Made by a program: the position numbers and the translations under genes
In this document: positions 25,518 through 33,884 of the stretch, piece after piece
How the letters are laid out: each line of letters starts with the position of its first letter
Position numbering within the stretch: the stretch's first letter is position 1
The notes under the pieces: model-generated
What the model saw: only the letters and a program-made list of their open reading frames with translations
Databases searched by the model: none
Told to the model about the DNA's origin: nothing
Assembly (NCBI GenBank): GCA_035638075.1
Contig: DASRAU010000041.1
Span: forward strand, 62,001 to 126,000
Reading direction: 5' to 3'
Length of the DNA: 64,000 bases
Source: DASRAU01 sp035638075
GTDB taxonomy: Bacteria > Acidobacteriota > Polarisedimenticolia > Gp22-AA2

Positions 25518-26159
25518 GGGGCGGACGAGCTGCCAGCCGCCCTGGAGATCCTGGGCCACCTGCGAGACGAGATCGTCGACGAGGTCGCCGTAGGCGGCCT
25601 CGGGATTGGCGGCGTCGAAGGAGTAGTTGTTCCCCCCGAACACGCTCACCTGGCCGAGGGTGCGGGTCGTGGACGCCGAGCGGCTCCAGATCGAGGCGCC
25701 GGTCTCGGTCTCGATCATGCGCACCTCGAGAACCGCGTTGACGTCGGCGGTCACCGTGCCCGACTTGAAGAAGGTGGTCAGCGCCACGTTCGGGTGCACC
25801 TTCGAGATGGTGAGCGTCCCCTCGAACATCGACTTGATCCCCTGCTTGCGGCCGACGGCGCGGCAGGCCTCCGGGTTCCACTGGTCACGGCCGACGGAGG
25901 CGAGCGCCTGCTGCTGCGTGCCGACATCGACCATGCGCAGCATGTCCTGATCGCGGCGGGCCTGCTCTTCGAAGCGGCGCGTCGCCATCTCCGCGAGCTT
26001 GCCCTTCGAGGTCGAGGTGAACGCGACCATGCCGATGGTCTCGTACGGCTTCAGATCGACGCGCGGGCCGACCCAGACGCGGCGCGCCGGCGGGTTGCTG
26101 GCGCAGCCGGCGAGGAGAACGAGCGACACAACGGCGAGGGAGCGGACCGGCTGGCGCAT
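25515..26159 (-). CDS. CsgG/LpoB-like lipoprotein
   Basis: A 214-residue lipoprotein (LLAGC, Cys19). The body has the fold order of CsgG-type proteins: 'YETIGMVAFTSTSKGKLAEMATRRFEEQ' (strand-helix, quoted loosely), 'GTQQQALASVG', 'RAVGRKQGIKSMFEGTLTISK' and 'NAVLEVRMIETETGASIWSRSA'. CsgG proper is a curli export pore, but this shorter type lacks the long transmembrane hairpins and is more likely a periplasmic regulatory or assembly lipoprotein. The closing acidic helix is 'YGDLVDDLVSQVAQDLQGG'. No curli genes are nearby. The next gene upstream on the same strand ends 12 bases before its start and probably shares the operon. Confidence 0.75.
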   Translation of the reverse strand: MRQPVRSLAVVSLVLLAGCASNPPARRVWVGPRVDLKPYETIGMVAFTSTSKGKLAEMATRRFEEQARRDQDMLRMVDVGTQQQALASVGRDQWNPEACRAVGRKQGIKSMFEGTLTISKVHPNVALTTFFKSGTVTADVNAVLEVRMIETETGASIWSRSASTTRTLGQVSVFGGNNYSFDAANPEAAYGDLVDDLVSQVAQDLQGGWQLVRP

Positions 26160-26171
26160 GTTTCCTCTCTC

Positions 26172-26564
26172 CTAGGGGGCGTCGCAGACCTGGCAGGAAT
26201 TCATCCGGGCCTCGAACGACTTGAGCGTGTTCTTCGAGTCGGTGTCGTAGCTGATGACCTCGATGCGCGTCTGGCCGCGCACGCGCATGTCGCCGTGCAG
26301 GTCCGTCGTCTTGGTCTTGCCGTCCGGAAGCTGCTCGGTCACGGCGAGCGTGTAGACGACGTCGGCGCAGGCCTCGGCGCTGTTGGCCCCGACGCCGAAG
26401 GTGTACTTGGTCCGGATGTCGTTGGGCGTGGTGTTGTTCAGGCCGGCGGTCAGGCTGACCTTGCAGTGCTTCCCGGCGGCGAGCCCCGGAGCCGCCGTCT
26501 GCCGGACGCCGGCGAAAACGGTTGCGACCGCGAGAACGACGATGGCGATGCGGCGTGTGGACAT
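26172..26564 (-). CDS. Small secreted protein of unknown function
   Basis: A 130-residue protein with a signal peptide (about residues 1-30, ending GLAAG). The mature part is rich in beta strands ('KVSLTAGLNNTTPNDIRTKY', 'DVVYTLAVTEQLPDG', 'GDMRVRGQTRIEVISYD') with cysteines at 34, in 'AEACADV', and a terminal CQVC pair, probably disulfide-bonded. It looks like a compact extracellular beta domain; I do not recognise the family. It lies just upstream of and co-directional with the CsgG-like lipoprotein, suggesting joint expression. Confidence 0.7.
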   Translation of the reverse strand: MSTRRIAIVVLAVATVFAGVRQTAAPGLAAGKHCKVSLTAGLNNTTPNDIRTKYTFGVGANSAEACADVVYTLAVTEQLPDGKTKTTDLHGDMRVRGQTRIEVISYDTDSKNTLKSFEARMNSCQVCDAP

Positions 26565-26660
26565 GGCGACGGCCTCCTCCCTCGAAACGGATCGGCTCCC
26601 GGGGCCAATCTCTGGCCCGGCGGCACCGCCGTCAATGACGAAGGTGTGATCGCGGCCCGA

Positions 26661-27950
26661 TCAGGCCTCGAGGAACAGCTCGTCGGTGTCCTTGTCGTAG
26701 GAGAACAGCTCGGCGAAGCGGCCCCAGGAGATGGCGAGGTCGAGCTGGTCCTCGGCGTTGTCCTCGCCCACCTCCTCGGCCAGGCGGTCGAGGAAGAAGT
26801 CGCGATCGACGCGGTGGTCGTCGTCGCGCTGCAGGCGCTCGAAGATCCAGCGGATCATCGGCACGCGCAGGATGCGCCCGGCCACCAGCTCCTTGCGGGC
26901 GAGAATCGAGGCCTCGGCGTAGGTCTGGCCGAGGGGCGTCATCAACAAATCTCCCTCCTGCACGTGGCAGAAGCCGACGAGCTCGCCGGCCTCGACGATC
27001 GGCAGCAGGTCGTCGAGCTCGAGCGACAGGTCCGAGCCGAGGCGCGGCAGGTCGGCGCGGCCGCCGTCGGCGGCCAGCTTCTCGACGAGACCGGCGAGCG
27101 CATTGAGGCGCGCCTTCGGCAGGCGGCGCGCCGCCTGCGCCAGCGTCTCCGCCTCGGCGCGGCTCCGTCCCGCGACCGCGGCGTAGACGCTGTCGACGAT
27201 CGCCTGGAAGGCGGTGTCCTGGCGCTTGCGCGGGTGCCGCAGTGGCACCGGGATCTCCGCGAGCACGCGGCCGGGGTTCTTCGCCATGACGACGATGCGG
27301 TCCGACAGGAGCACCGCCTCCTCGATGTTGTGGGTCACGAGGAGGATCGCCTTCGTCGGGATCGACTTGTTGAGCCACAGCTCGAGCAGCTCGCCTCGCA
27401 GCGCCTCGGCCGACAGGACGTCGAGAGCCGAGAACGGCTCGTCCAGGCACAGGAGCTCCGGCTCGACCGCCATGGCGCGTGCGAAGCCGACCTTCTGCCG
27501 CATCCCCCCCGACAGCTCGCGCGGGTAGGCCGACTCGAAGCCGTCGAGGCCGACGATGTCGATGAGGTGCCGGGCGGTCTTGCGCCTGTCTTGAGGAGGC
27601 ACGCCGCGCGCCTTCAGCGCGACCTCGACGTTCTCCTCCACGGTGAGCCAGGGGTAGAGGGCGAAGGTCTGGAAGACGATGGTGGCGTGCGGGTTGACGT
27701 CGTTCACCGGCGCGCCGCGGTACAGCACCGTGCCCTTCGTGGCCCGGTTGAGCCCGGTAATCATGCGCAGGAGCGTGGACTTGCCGCAGCCCGAGGGGCC
27801 GAGGAGGCTGACGAAGTCCCCCTCCCGGATGGTGAGGGTGACCTCGTCCAGCGCTTTATAAGTCTGGCCGCCACCCCCGTACTCCTTGGTGACGTTCCGG
27901 AGCACGAGCAGGTCGCGGGCCTCGCCGTTCACGTGATTCGTCGTCGCCAT
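26661..27950 (-). CDS. ABC transporter ATPase, nitrate/sulfonate type, with AAA-associated C-terminal domain
   Basis: A 429-residue cytoplasmic ATPase. Walker A is GPSGCGKST (51-59), the Q-loop Gln94 lies in 'VFQTFALYPWL', the signature LSGGM is at 146-150, Walker B LLCLDEP at 167-173, and the switch His is in 'VTHNIEEA'. The N-terminal 260 residues match the NrtD/SsuB/TauB type. Residues 290-429 form the AAA-associated domain seen in a subset of these ATPases ('GELVGFCHVQEGDLLMTPLG'). It energises the permease encoded immediately upstream (11-base gap). The ATG at 27948-27950 is chosen because homology starts within a few residues of it. Substrate is unknown. Confidence 0.92.
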   Translation of the reverse strand: MATTNHVNGEARDLLVLRNVTKEYGGGGQTYKALDEVTLTIREGDFVSLLGPSGCGKSTLLRMITGLNRATKGTVLYRGAPVNDVNPHATIVFQTFALYPWLTVEENVEVALKARGVPPQDRRKTARHLIDIVGLDGFESAYPRELSGGMRQKVGFARAMAVEPELLCLDEPFSALDVLSAEALRGELLELWLNKSIPTKAILLVTHNIEEAVLLSDRIVVMAKNPGRVLAEIPVPLRHPRKRQDTAFQAIVDSVYAAVAGRSRAEAETLAQAARRLPKARLNALAGLVEKLAADGGRADLPRLGSDLSLELDDLLPIVEAGELVGFCHVQEGDLLMTPLGQTYAEASILARKELVAGRILRVPMIRWIFERLQRDDDHRVDRDFFLDRLAEEVGEDNAEDQLDLAISWGRFAELFSYDKDTDELFLEA

Positions 27951-27961
27951 GGGGGCTCGCC

Positions 27962-29686
27962 TCAGTCCAGACGATACCGCACTTCGGCCAGGTGGTAGAG
28001 CCGCCTCCAGAAGAGGCGGTTGATCAGCACGACCGACAGGACGAGGGCGAGGGTCCCGGCGAGGAGGAGCGGGTAGTTCCCCTTGTCGGTCGCCGCCGCG
28101 ATCACCGCGCCGACCCCGGGCGTCGTGAACACCTCGCCGCCGTAGGTCACGTGCTCGGCGACGATGCTGGCGTTCCAGGCTCCCCCGCTGGCGGTCACCG
28201 CCCCCGTGATGATGTACGGAAAGAGGGCCGGCAGGATGAGCACGCGCCAGCGATCCCAGGTGGAGACACGCAGGAGGTCCGTCGTGTAGCGCAGGTCCAC
28301 GGGGATGGCGGAGGCCCCGGCGATGACATTGAACAGCAGGTACCACTGCGTCCCCATCAGCATGAGCAGCACCGCCGCGATGTTGACGCCCCCTCGCACC
28401 TGAAGGAGAGCCACCACGATCATCGGGAAGATCGCGGTCGCCGGGATCGACGCGACGATCTGCACGAGCGGCTGCAATACGGCGGCGACATTCCGGCGGG
28501 TGCCGATGAGCACGCCGAGGGGGACGGTCCACAGGAGCGCGATGACGAGAGCCACCACCACGCGCGCGAAGGTCGCGAGGAGCCCGAGACCGAGCGCGGC
28601 CCAGTCGGCCGCCGGCAGGCTGCGGAGCATCACCACCGCCTTCCAGCCGCCGTAGCCGGCGCCGAGGGCGAGCACGACGAGGACGACCAGGGCGGTGCGC
28701 GACAGGGGGGCGGCTTCCTCCCGCTCGACGGTGTACGGACGTCCGGCGGCGCGCCGGCGGAAGCGGGCGTCGAGGCGCTCCGCGAACGGATCCCAGTAGC
28801 GCTCCGTCAGGGTGCGCACGAGGTACGAGCGGGACAGCACGTCAAGCACCCAGGAGGTCGGCCGATCGTCTCCCTCGGTCATCTCCACCTTGAACTTGTC
28901 GGCCCAGGCGAGAAGCGGCCGCCAGACGAGCTGGTCGAGCAGCGCGATGATCAGCACGAGCGTCAGGATCCCCACGAGCAGCGCCTGCTTGTCGCCGGAG
29001 GCGGCCGCCGTCTGGAGGTACGACCCGAGCCCCGGCAGCCGGAAGTCGCGCGCCCCGACGTTGTAGATCTCCGCCGCCATCAGGAAGAACCACCCGCCCG
29101 CCCACGACATCATGCTGTTCCAGATGAGCCCCATGGCGGCGAACGGCAGCTCGAGCGTCTTGAGCCTGAGCCATGGGTCGAAGCGGAACACCGAGGCCGC
29201 CTCTTTCAGGTCGCCGGGCTGCGTCGTCATCGACTGGTAGAACGAGAAGGTCATGTTCCACGCCTGCGAGGTGAAGATGAGGACGATCGCCGCCATCTCG
29301 GACGCGAGCTTCACCGGCACGACGGCGCTCAGCCCGAGGAGCACCACCGGCAGGAACGACAGGATCGGCACGCTCTGCAGCACGTCGAGCAGCGGCAGAA
29401 GCACCTTCTTCGCGCCGCGGTGGCGCGCCGCCGCATAGCCGTAAGCCAGGCTGAAGGTCAGCGACAGGAAGTAGGCCACCGTCATCCGGCCGATCGACAG
29501 GAGCGCGTACCACGGCAGCGCCGCGGGAGAGGTGGAGATCTGCGGGCCGGCAATCGACCGCGGCGCCGCGAAGGCCAGCCGCACCCCGGCGTAGAGCAGC
29601 GCCGCCAGCCCGAGCAGGATGAGGCTGTCCCCGGCCGTGAACGGCGGCCGCCGCGACAGGATCGGGCCGAAGCGGAGGCGCTTCAC
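27962..29686 (-). CDS. ABC transporter permease, two fused BPD-type domains
   Basis: A 574-residue inner-membrane protein with two binding-protein-dependent permease modules. The first (about 75-280) includes the EAA-like loop 'EAASVFRFDPWLRLKTLELP'. The second (about 345-570) includes 'TDLLRVSTWDRWRVLILPALFP'. Each would contact one ATPase subunit, so this one polypeptide forms the whole channel. It has about twelve transmembrane helices and a ~60-residue cytoplasmic linker at 285-345. The GTG start is fixed by the GTGA overlap with the EamA stop. Similar proteins occur with the AAA-associated ATPase and are annotated as nitrate/sulfonate/bicarbonate-type importers, but no binding protein is nearby, so the substrate is unknown. 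Confidence 0.9.
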   Translation of the reverse strand: MKRLRFGPILSRRPPFTAGDSLILLGLAALLYAGVRLAFAAPRSIAGPQISTSPAALPWYALLSIGRMTVAYFLSLTFSLAYGYAAARHRGAKKVLLPLLDVLQSVPILSFLPVVLLGLSAVVPVKLASEMAAIVLIFTSQAWNMTFSFYQSMTTQPGDLKEAASVFRFDPWLRLKTLELPFAAMGLIWNSMMSWAGGWFFLMAAEIYNVGARDFRLPGLGSYLQTAAASGDKQALLVGILTLVLIIALLDQLVWRPLLAWADKFKVEMTEGDDRPTSWVLDVLSRSYLVRTLTERYWDPFAERLDARFRRRAAGRPYTVEREEAAPLSRTALVVLVVLALGAGYGGWKAVVMLRSLPAADWAALGLGLLATFARVVVALVIALLWTVPLGVLIGTRRNVAAVLQPLVQIVASIPATAIFPMIVVALLQVRGGVNIAAVLLMLMGTQWYLLFNVIAGASAIPVDLRYTTDLLRVSTWDRWRVLILPALFPYIITGAVTASGGAWNASIVAEHVTYGGEVFTTPGVGAVIAAATDKGNYPLLLAGTLALVLSVVLINRLFWRRLYHLAEVRYRLD

Positions 29687-30561
29687 CCGATCCTCTTGCT
29701 CCGCAGCACGGCGACGTTGCCGGCGACGCACAGGAGGATCCCGAGCAGCAGGGAGGGATGCCACTCCAGTCCCTCGAACAGCCCCGACAGGAGCACCGCC
29801 ACCACCGGGATCGCCACCGTGACGTAGCCGGCCCGGTCCGCGCCGATGCGGCCGAGCAGGACGAGGAAGGCGCCGAACGCCAGGATGGAGCCGAAGATCG
29901 CCAGGTACAGCAGCGACAGGATGTACCGCGGCGTCGGATCGAACACGAAGGCCTGTCGGGTCGCAAGCGCGTACGCGCCGACGAAGAGCCCGCCGTAGAT
30001 CATGCCGAAGGCGTTCATCGGGATGACCGGCAGCCCTTTCGCGCGGTTGCGGTAGGCGACGAGGTTCCCGAGCGAGGCAGCGAACGCGGCGGTGACCGCG
30101 AAGATGAGCCCGTGCACCGCCTCGCCGCGCGCCTCACCGCCGCGAATCTCCGGCAGGAAGACCAGCACGACGCCGGCGATCCCGAGGGTCGCGCCGAGGG
30201 CCACGGCCCCGCGGATCGGCGTGCCGAAGGCGAGGCGGCTGCCGACGATGTTCAGCACGACCATCAGCGAAAAGGCGACCGCCACGAGCCCCGAGGCGAC
30301 GCGGGTCTCGGCCAGGTACACCAGCAGGTAGTTGAGGCCGAAGAGCAGGAAGCCCTGCAGCGCCATCCAGCGATGCTGCGCGGCCGTGAAGCGCAGCGGG
30401 ATGCGCCGCGCCGCCGCCCATGCGAACAGGATCGCCCCGGCGAGCAGGAAGCGGTACACGACCGACACGGCCGGCGGCACCGGCCCGAACTGGAAGGTGA
30501 TCGCGAGCCAGGTCGATCCCCAGATGAGGACCGACGTCACGTAAAGCCCCAGGCTGCTCAC
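29683..30561 (-). CDS. EamA/RhaT-type transporter, second copy
   Basis: A 292-residue protein with ten transmembrane helices in two EamA repeats. The first starts 'SVLIWGSTWLAITFQFG', the classic entry of the DMT superfamily; the second, after about residue 148, starts 'GLIFAVTAAFAASLGNLVAY'. It is an inner-membrane exporter or permease for an unknown small metabolite. The GTG start has a GGAGGGG ribosome site. Its stop overlaps the start of the ABC permease, so the three genes form one operon. It is not closely similar to the EamA protein at 2405. Confidence 0.88.
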   Translation of the reverse strand: MSSLGLYVTSVLIWGSTWLAITFQFGPVPPAVSVVYRFLLAGAILFAWAAARRIPLRFTAAQHRWMALQGFLLFGLNYLLVYLAETRVASGLVAVAFSLMVVLNIVGSRLAFGTPIRGAVALGATLGIAGVVLVFLPEIRGGEARGEAVHGLIFAVTAAFAASLGNLVAYRNRAKGLPVIPMNAFGMIYGGLFVGAYALATRQAFVFDPTPRYILSLLYLAIFGSILAFGAFLVLLGRIGADRAGYVTVAIPVVAVLLSGLFEGLEWHPSLLLGILLCVAGNVAVLRSKRIG

Positions 30562-30624
30562 GCCGATCCCCCTCCGTTCGCCGCCGCGACCCGTCGCGCA
30601 GCCCGCCATCCTAGAACACTCGCG

Positions 30625-30630
30625 ATAGAA
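30625..30630 (+). promoter_or_regulatory. -10-like box before the PaaI thioesterase gene
   Basis: TAGAAT ends 9 bases before the GTG at 30640. No Shine-Dalgarno lies between them, which suggests a leaderless mRNA. The -35 region is weak. Confidence 0.4.
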
Positions 30631-30639
30631 TCGGCCCCG

Positions 30640-31104
30640 GTGACTCCCACGGTCCGCGATCCCGATTACGCCGCGCGCGTGCGCAGGAGCTTCGAGGCGC
30701 AGGCGTTCATGACCACGATCGGCGCCCGTCTCGAGCGCATCGATCCGGGCGAGGTCGTCATCGCCCTCCCCTTCCGGGCCGACCTCGTCCAGCAGCACGG
30801 CTTCCTGCACGCCGGCGTCGTCGCCGCGGTGGCCGATTCGGCCTGCGGCTACGCCGCGCTCACCCTGATGGAGCCCGAGGCCGCGGTTTTGAGCGTCGAG
30901 TTCAAGGTCAACCTGCTCGCCCCGGCGAGAGGCGAAAGCTTCGAGGCGGTCGCGCGGGTGATCAAGTCCGGCCGCACGCTGATGATCTGCACCGCCGAGG
31001 TGCGCGCGGCCCAGGCCGGATCCGGCGCCGGTCCCGGGACCCTGGTGGCCGCGATGCAGGGAACCATGATGGCGGTCCGCGACCGCGGCGCGCTGCGCGA
31101 CTGA
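30640..31104 (+). CDS. PaaI-family hotdog thioesterase
   Basis: A 154-residue single-domain hotdog-fold protein. The catalytic segment 'QQHGFLHAGVVAAVADSACGYAAL' has the His-Gly and Asp that characterise PaaI/DUF4442-type acyl-CoA thioesterases (HGxxxGxxxxxxDS pattern), followed by 'VLSVEFKVNLLAPARGE'. It would hydrolyse aromatic or short-chain acyl-CoA esters in the cytoplasm. Its GTG start is supported by the adjacent -10 box and by the natural length of the family (about 140-150). It is divergent from the EamA/ABC operon with 78 bases between them. Confidence 0.88.
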   Translation: MTPTVRDPDYAARVRRSFEAQAFMTTIGARLERIDPGEVVIALPFRADLVQQHGFLHAGVVAAVADSACGYAALTLMEPEAAVLSVEFKVNLLAPARGESFEAVARVIKSGRTLMICTAEVRAAQAGSGAGPGTLVAAMQGTMMAVRDRGALRD

Positions 31105-31277
31105 GCGCGCGGCTGTCAGCCGGTTGACGGACTCCGCCCGGCCGGGGCCCCAGCCGCCCCCCATTAATAGAGGATAAGGACCGGCGGCGGCCCGACGTGC
31201 ACCCCGCGTGCCTTCCCGAAAACCGGACCCTAAGTTGGCGGGGCGCCCGGACCCTCGATGGGCGCGGGAGGGATCCC

Positions 31278-33317
31278 ATGCCGTCGCCCCGTCGGTCGCA
31301 CCCCGGGCAGGTCCTGATGCTGGTCTGCGTGACGCTGGCGCTCGGCGCCGCGGTCCTCCCGGCTCTTGCCGCCGCGGCTCCCGCCGCGAACCCGGCGCAG
31401 GAGGCGCCGGTGCTCCGTCCGGCCTGGAGCGTGCGCCTCGACGGCGCCGTCGAGTGGCAGCGGGTCGCGCCGCTCGGCCAGGTGCTGGTCAAGACCGGTC
31501 TCGGCCTGACGGCGCTCGATCCGGCCAGCGGCCGCGTGCTCTGGACGCTGCCGGGTCTCGGCGCGATGGCGCAGGACCACTACGAGGAGATCGCCGGCAC
31601 CTCGCTCGTCGTGCTGTCGGACGGCCTGCAGAAGCCGCGGGTCGTGATCCTCGACTCGGTGGACGGCCGCGTCCTGTTCGATTCGCGCGTCGCCGGGGTG
31701 AACCAGGTGCTCAGCCGCCACTACCTGCCGAAGAGCCGCGCGCTCCTCCTCTTCGGCTTCAGCGAGGGCGACCCGGCGACCTCGATGTTCCTCGTGGACG
31801 TGGAGCGCGGCAGCCTGCGCTGGAAGAACAACCAGCTGCTCGCGGGACAGGGGAACTTCACCCGCAAGCTGACCGCGTTCCTGCAGGCGGCGACCAACCA
31901 GTCGGGGATCGTCGGCGAGCCGGTCGAGCTCGACCCGGACACCTTCGTCATCGCGTCGAGCACGGAGATCTTCGCCGTGAAGACGCTAAGCGGCGCGATC
32001 GCCTGGCGCACGCCGAACGCGCACAGCACGCGCGCCACCCGGTTCCACGTCTCCCCCCGCGCGCCGGGGATGGTCTTCGTCGGCAGCGAGACCACCTTCT
32101 CGTCGATGACCACGACGACGGGCTCGCAGCAGGAGACGGTCCAGAGCGAGTACTCGGCGCGGCGCATCGCCGACGGCACCGCCGCCTGGGAGAAGCCGGT
32201 CAAGGTCCACGGCGGGCTCAACGACGTCATCTTCGCGGACAAGGGACTCATCCTCAGCCCGGCCACCACCGGCAAGGGGAAGATCCTGTTCTGCGACTAC
32301 AAGACCGGCGAGTCGATGTGGGGCAGGAAGGGGAAGGGCATCGACATCCAGGGCGGCATCCTCAACCACGACTGGACGACCGCCGGGCTGGTCCTGACCA
32401 CGGGCTACGACTCCGCCTGGTCCAGCAAGGGAACGGAGTACTTCCTGACGCTGCTCGATCCCGACAGCGGCGCACTGCGCTTCGAGGAGCCGCTGAAGCT
32501 GCGCGGGCGGATCGAGACGACGCAGGTGATCCCGGCGGGCCTGCTCTACACCACGACGAGCGAGGTCAACATTCTCAATCTGAAGACGGGAACGACGGTC
32601 CTGGCCGAGGGGCTGCGATCCGACGAGTCGCTCGTGACCACGGTGCACGGCCGCAGCCTCTACGCCTACGCGGGGAAGACCGGCACGCTGCACCGCCTCG
32701 ACCTCGATCGCGCGACGCTCTCGACCGTCTCGAAAGAGCCCGCCCGCCTGGAAGAGGACGAAGCCCCGACCGAGATCGAGATGCGCGGCGACCGGGTCAC
32801 TGTCCTCTCGAGCCAGAACGTCGTCTCCTGGGGCGCCGACGGCGCGCTGCTGTTCCACGCCTACTACGCCTCGCCGCGCCTGCCGGGCCTGATGCGGGCG
32901 CTGCTGCGCGCCGAGCAGGTGCGGATGGCGATGGCGTCCGCGGCCGCGGGGATGGGATCGGTCGCGTTCGCCGGCACCTCGACACAGACGAAGCCCGGCT
33001 CGGTCGAGCGCGCGGTCACCGCCACAGCCGCCGCCGGCTACGCCCAGGCCGCCGAGCAGGCTGCCTCTATGAGCGCGCGCTACGGCGAGGCGGCGCGCAC
33101 GCGCTTCAAGGCGACGACCACGGTGCCCGACTTCGTCTTCATGATGGTCGCGCGCGGCCGTGGCACGGGCCTGGCGCGCGTCGACAAGGAGACCGGCCGC
33201 ATCGAGACGGTGATCGACCTGGGGCACGACCGCGAGCCGGTGTACGAGGTGGACGCGGTGTCGAACCTGATCTTCTACCGGCCGGCGCCCGACACCGTCT
33301 CGGGCTACCGCTTCTGA
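31278..33317 (+). CDS. Secreted PQQ-like beta-propeller protein
   Basis: A 679-residue protein with a signal peptide (about residues 1-34). The bulk is a run of WD/PQQ-like propeller blades: 'GLTALDPASGRVLWTLPG', 'VVILDSVDGRVLFDSRV', 'FLVDVERGSLRWKNNQ', 'IFAVKTLSGAIAWRTP' and 'LTLLDPDSGALRFEEPL'. There are no PQQ-dehydrogenase catalytic signatures, so a binding or scaffold role is likelier than an enzyme. A helical, Ala-rich insertion near residues 545-620 interrupts the final blade. The ATG at 31278 has a GGGAGGG ribosome site; upstream in-frame codons are ignored. It is convergent with the next operon. Confidence 0.8.
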   Translation: MPSPRRSHPGQVLMLVCVTLALGAAVLPALAAAAPAANPAQEAPVLRPAWSVRLDGAVEWQRVAPLGQVLVKTGLGLTALDPASGRVLWTLPGLGAMAQDHYEEIAGTSLVVLSDGLQKPRVVILDSVDGRVLFDSRVAGVNQVLSRHYLPKSRALLLFGFSEGDPATSMFLVDVERGSLRWKNNQLLAGQGNFTRKLTAFLQAATNQSGIVGEPVELDPDTFVIASSTEIFAVKTLSGAIAWRTPNAHSTRATRFHVSPRAPGMVFVGSETTFSSMTTTTGSQQETVQSEYSARRIADGTAAWEKPVKVHGGLNDVIFADKGLILSPATTGKGKILFCDYKTGESMWGRKGKGIDIQGGILNHDWTTAGLVLTTGYDSAWSSKGTEYFLTLLDPDSGALRFEEPLKLRGRIETTQVIPAGLLYTTTSEVNILNLKTGTTVLAEGLRSDESLVTTVHGRSLYAYAGKTGTLHRLDLDRATLSTVSKEPARLEEDEAPTEIEMRGDRVTVLSSQNVVSWGADGALLFHAYYASPRLPGLMRALLRAEQVRMAMASAAAGMGSVAFAGTSTQTKPGSVERAVTATAAAGYAQAAEQAASMSARYGEAARTRFKATTTVPDFVFMMVARGRGTGLARVDKETGRIETVIDLGHDREPVYEVDAVSNLIFYRPAPDTVSGYRF

Positions 33318-33335
33318 TCGACGCTTCGGGCACGC

Positions 33336-33884
33336 TCAGGGACACGGCAGCGGGTTCGGCCGTTCCAGGCCATTGCTGCCGAACCCTTTCGTCCCCTCCT
33401 CGCTCAGGCTGTTGCGCGACGTGACCAGGTAGAAGTAGCCGGTGCCGGCCACCGGGACCTGGGAGTCGACCGCCTGGGCCGCAACCAGCCCGCTCTGCCA
33501 GCACGTCCCGGTTCCACCGAGGAGCAGTTGCGCCAGAGGATCGCGGTAGACCTGGTAGGTCCCCGCCGCGGGCTCGACGTTCCAGGTCATCGTGACGTTG
33601 TCGGGCCTGAAGACGAGACCGGTCACCTCCGACGGCGGCGGATAGGCCGGCACGAAGCCCGGGCCGATCTGAAAGGACACGCTCGAGGACGGGACCCCCG
33701 CGAGGTCGCCGAGGGCGTCGAGCGACAGCCGGTACGCAGGCGAGCTCAAGACGGCCCCCGAGGCGGGATGGCCTCCGGCGTTGAGCGTGTGCTCGCGCAG
33801 GTCGTAGCTCGCGCTCTGCTGCGCGAGCGCCGGGGTCGAGACGAAGAACAGCAGCCCGATCGTCGCGGCGGCGACCGCCGTCAT
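33336..33884 (-). CDS. Secreted protein with a fibronectin-III-like two-cysteine module
   Basis: A 182-residue protein with a signal peptide (about residues 1-22). The N-terminal half ('YDLREHTLNAGGHPASGAVLSSPAYRLSLDALGD', described in part) resembles a short motif found at the start of many exported proteins from soil phyla. The C-terminal half (about 83-182) is a beta module 'NVTMTWNVEPAAGTYQVYR' to 'GYFYLVTSRNSLSEEGTKGF', ending 'GLERPNPLPCP'. Cys128 and Cys181 probably pair. The same module is fused to three other proteins in this window. It is translationally coupled (ATGA, 33881-33884) to the downstream repeat protein. Confidence 0.78.
   Translation of the reverse strand: MTAVAAATIGLLFFVSTPALAQQSASYDLREHTLNAGGHPASGAVLSSPAYRLSLDALGDLAGVPSSSVSFQIGPGFVPAYPPPSEVTGLVFRPDNVTMTWNVEPAAGTYQVYRDPLAQLLLGGTGTCWQSGLVAAQAVDSQVPVAGTGYFYLVTSRNSLSEEGTKGFGSNGLERPNPLPCP

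Noticed and set aside
25476..27998. Open frame of 840 codons on the plus strand opposite the lipoprotein and ABC ATPase genes
   Set aside because: Composition is that of complementary codons and it crosses three real genes and their spacers.
31120..31140. TTGACG-like sequence upstream of the PQQ-like propeller gene
   Set aside because: No -10 match lies at 16-18 bases, so no promoter could be defined.
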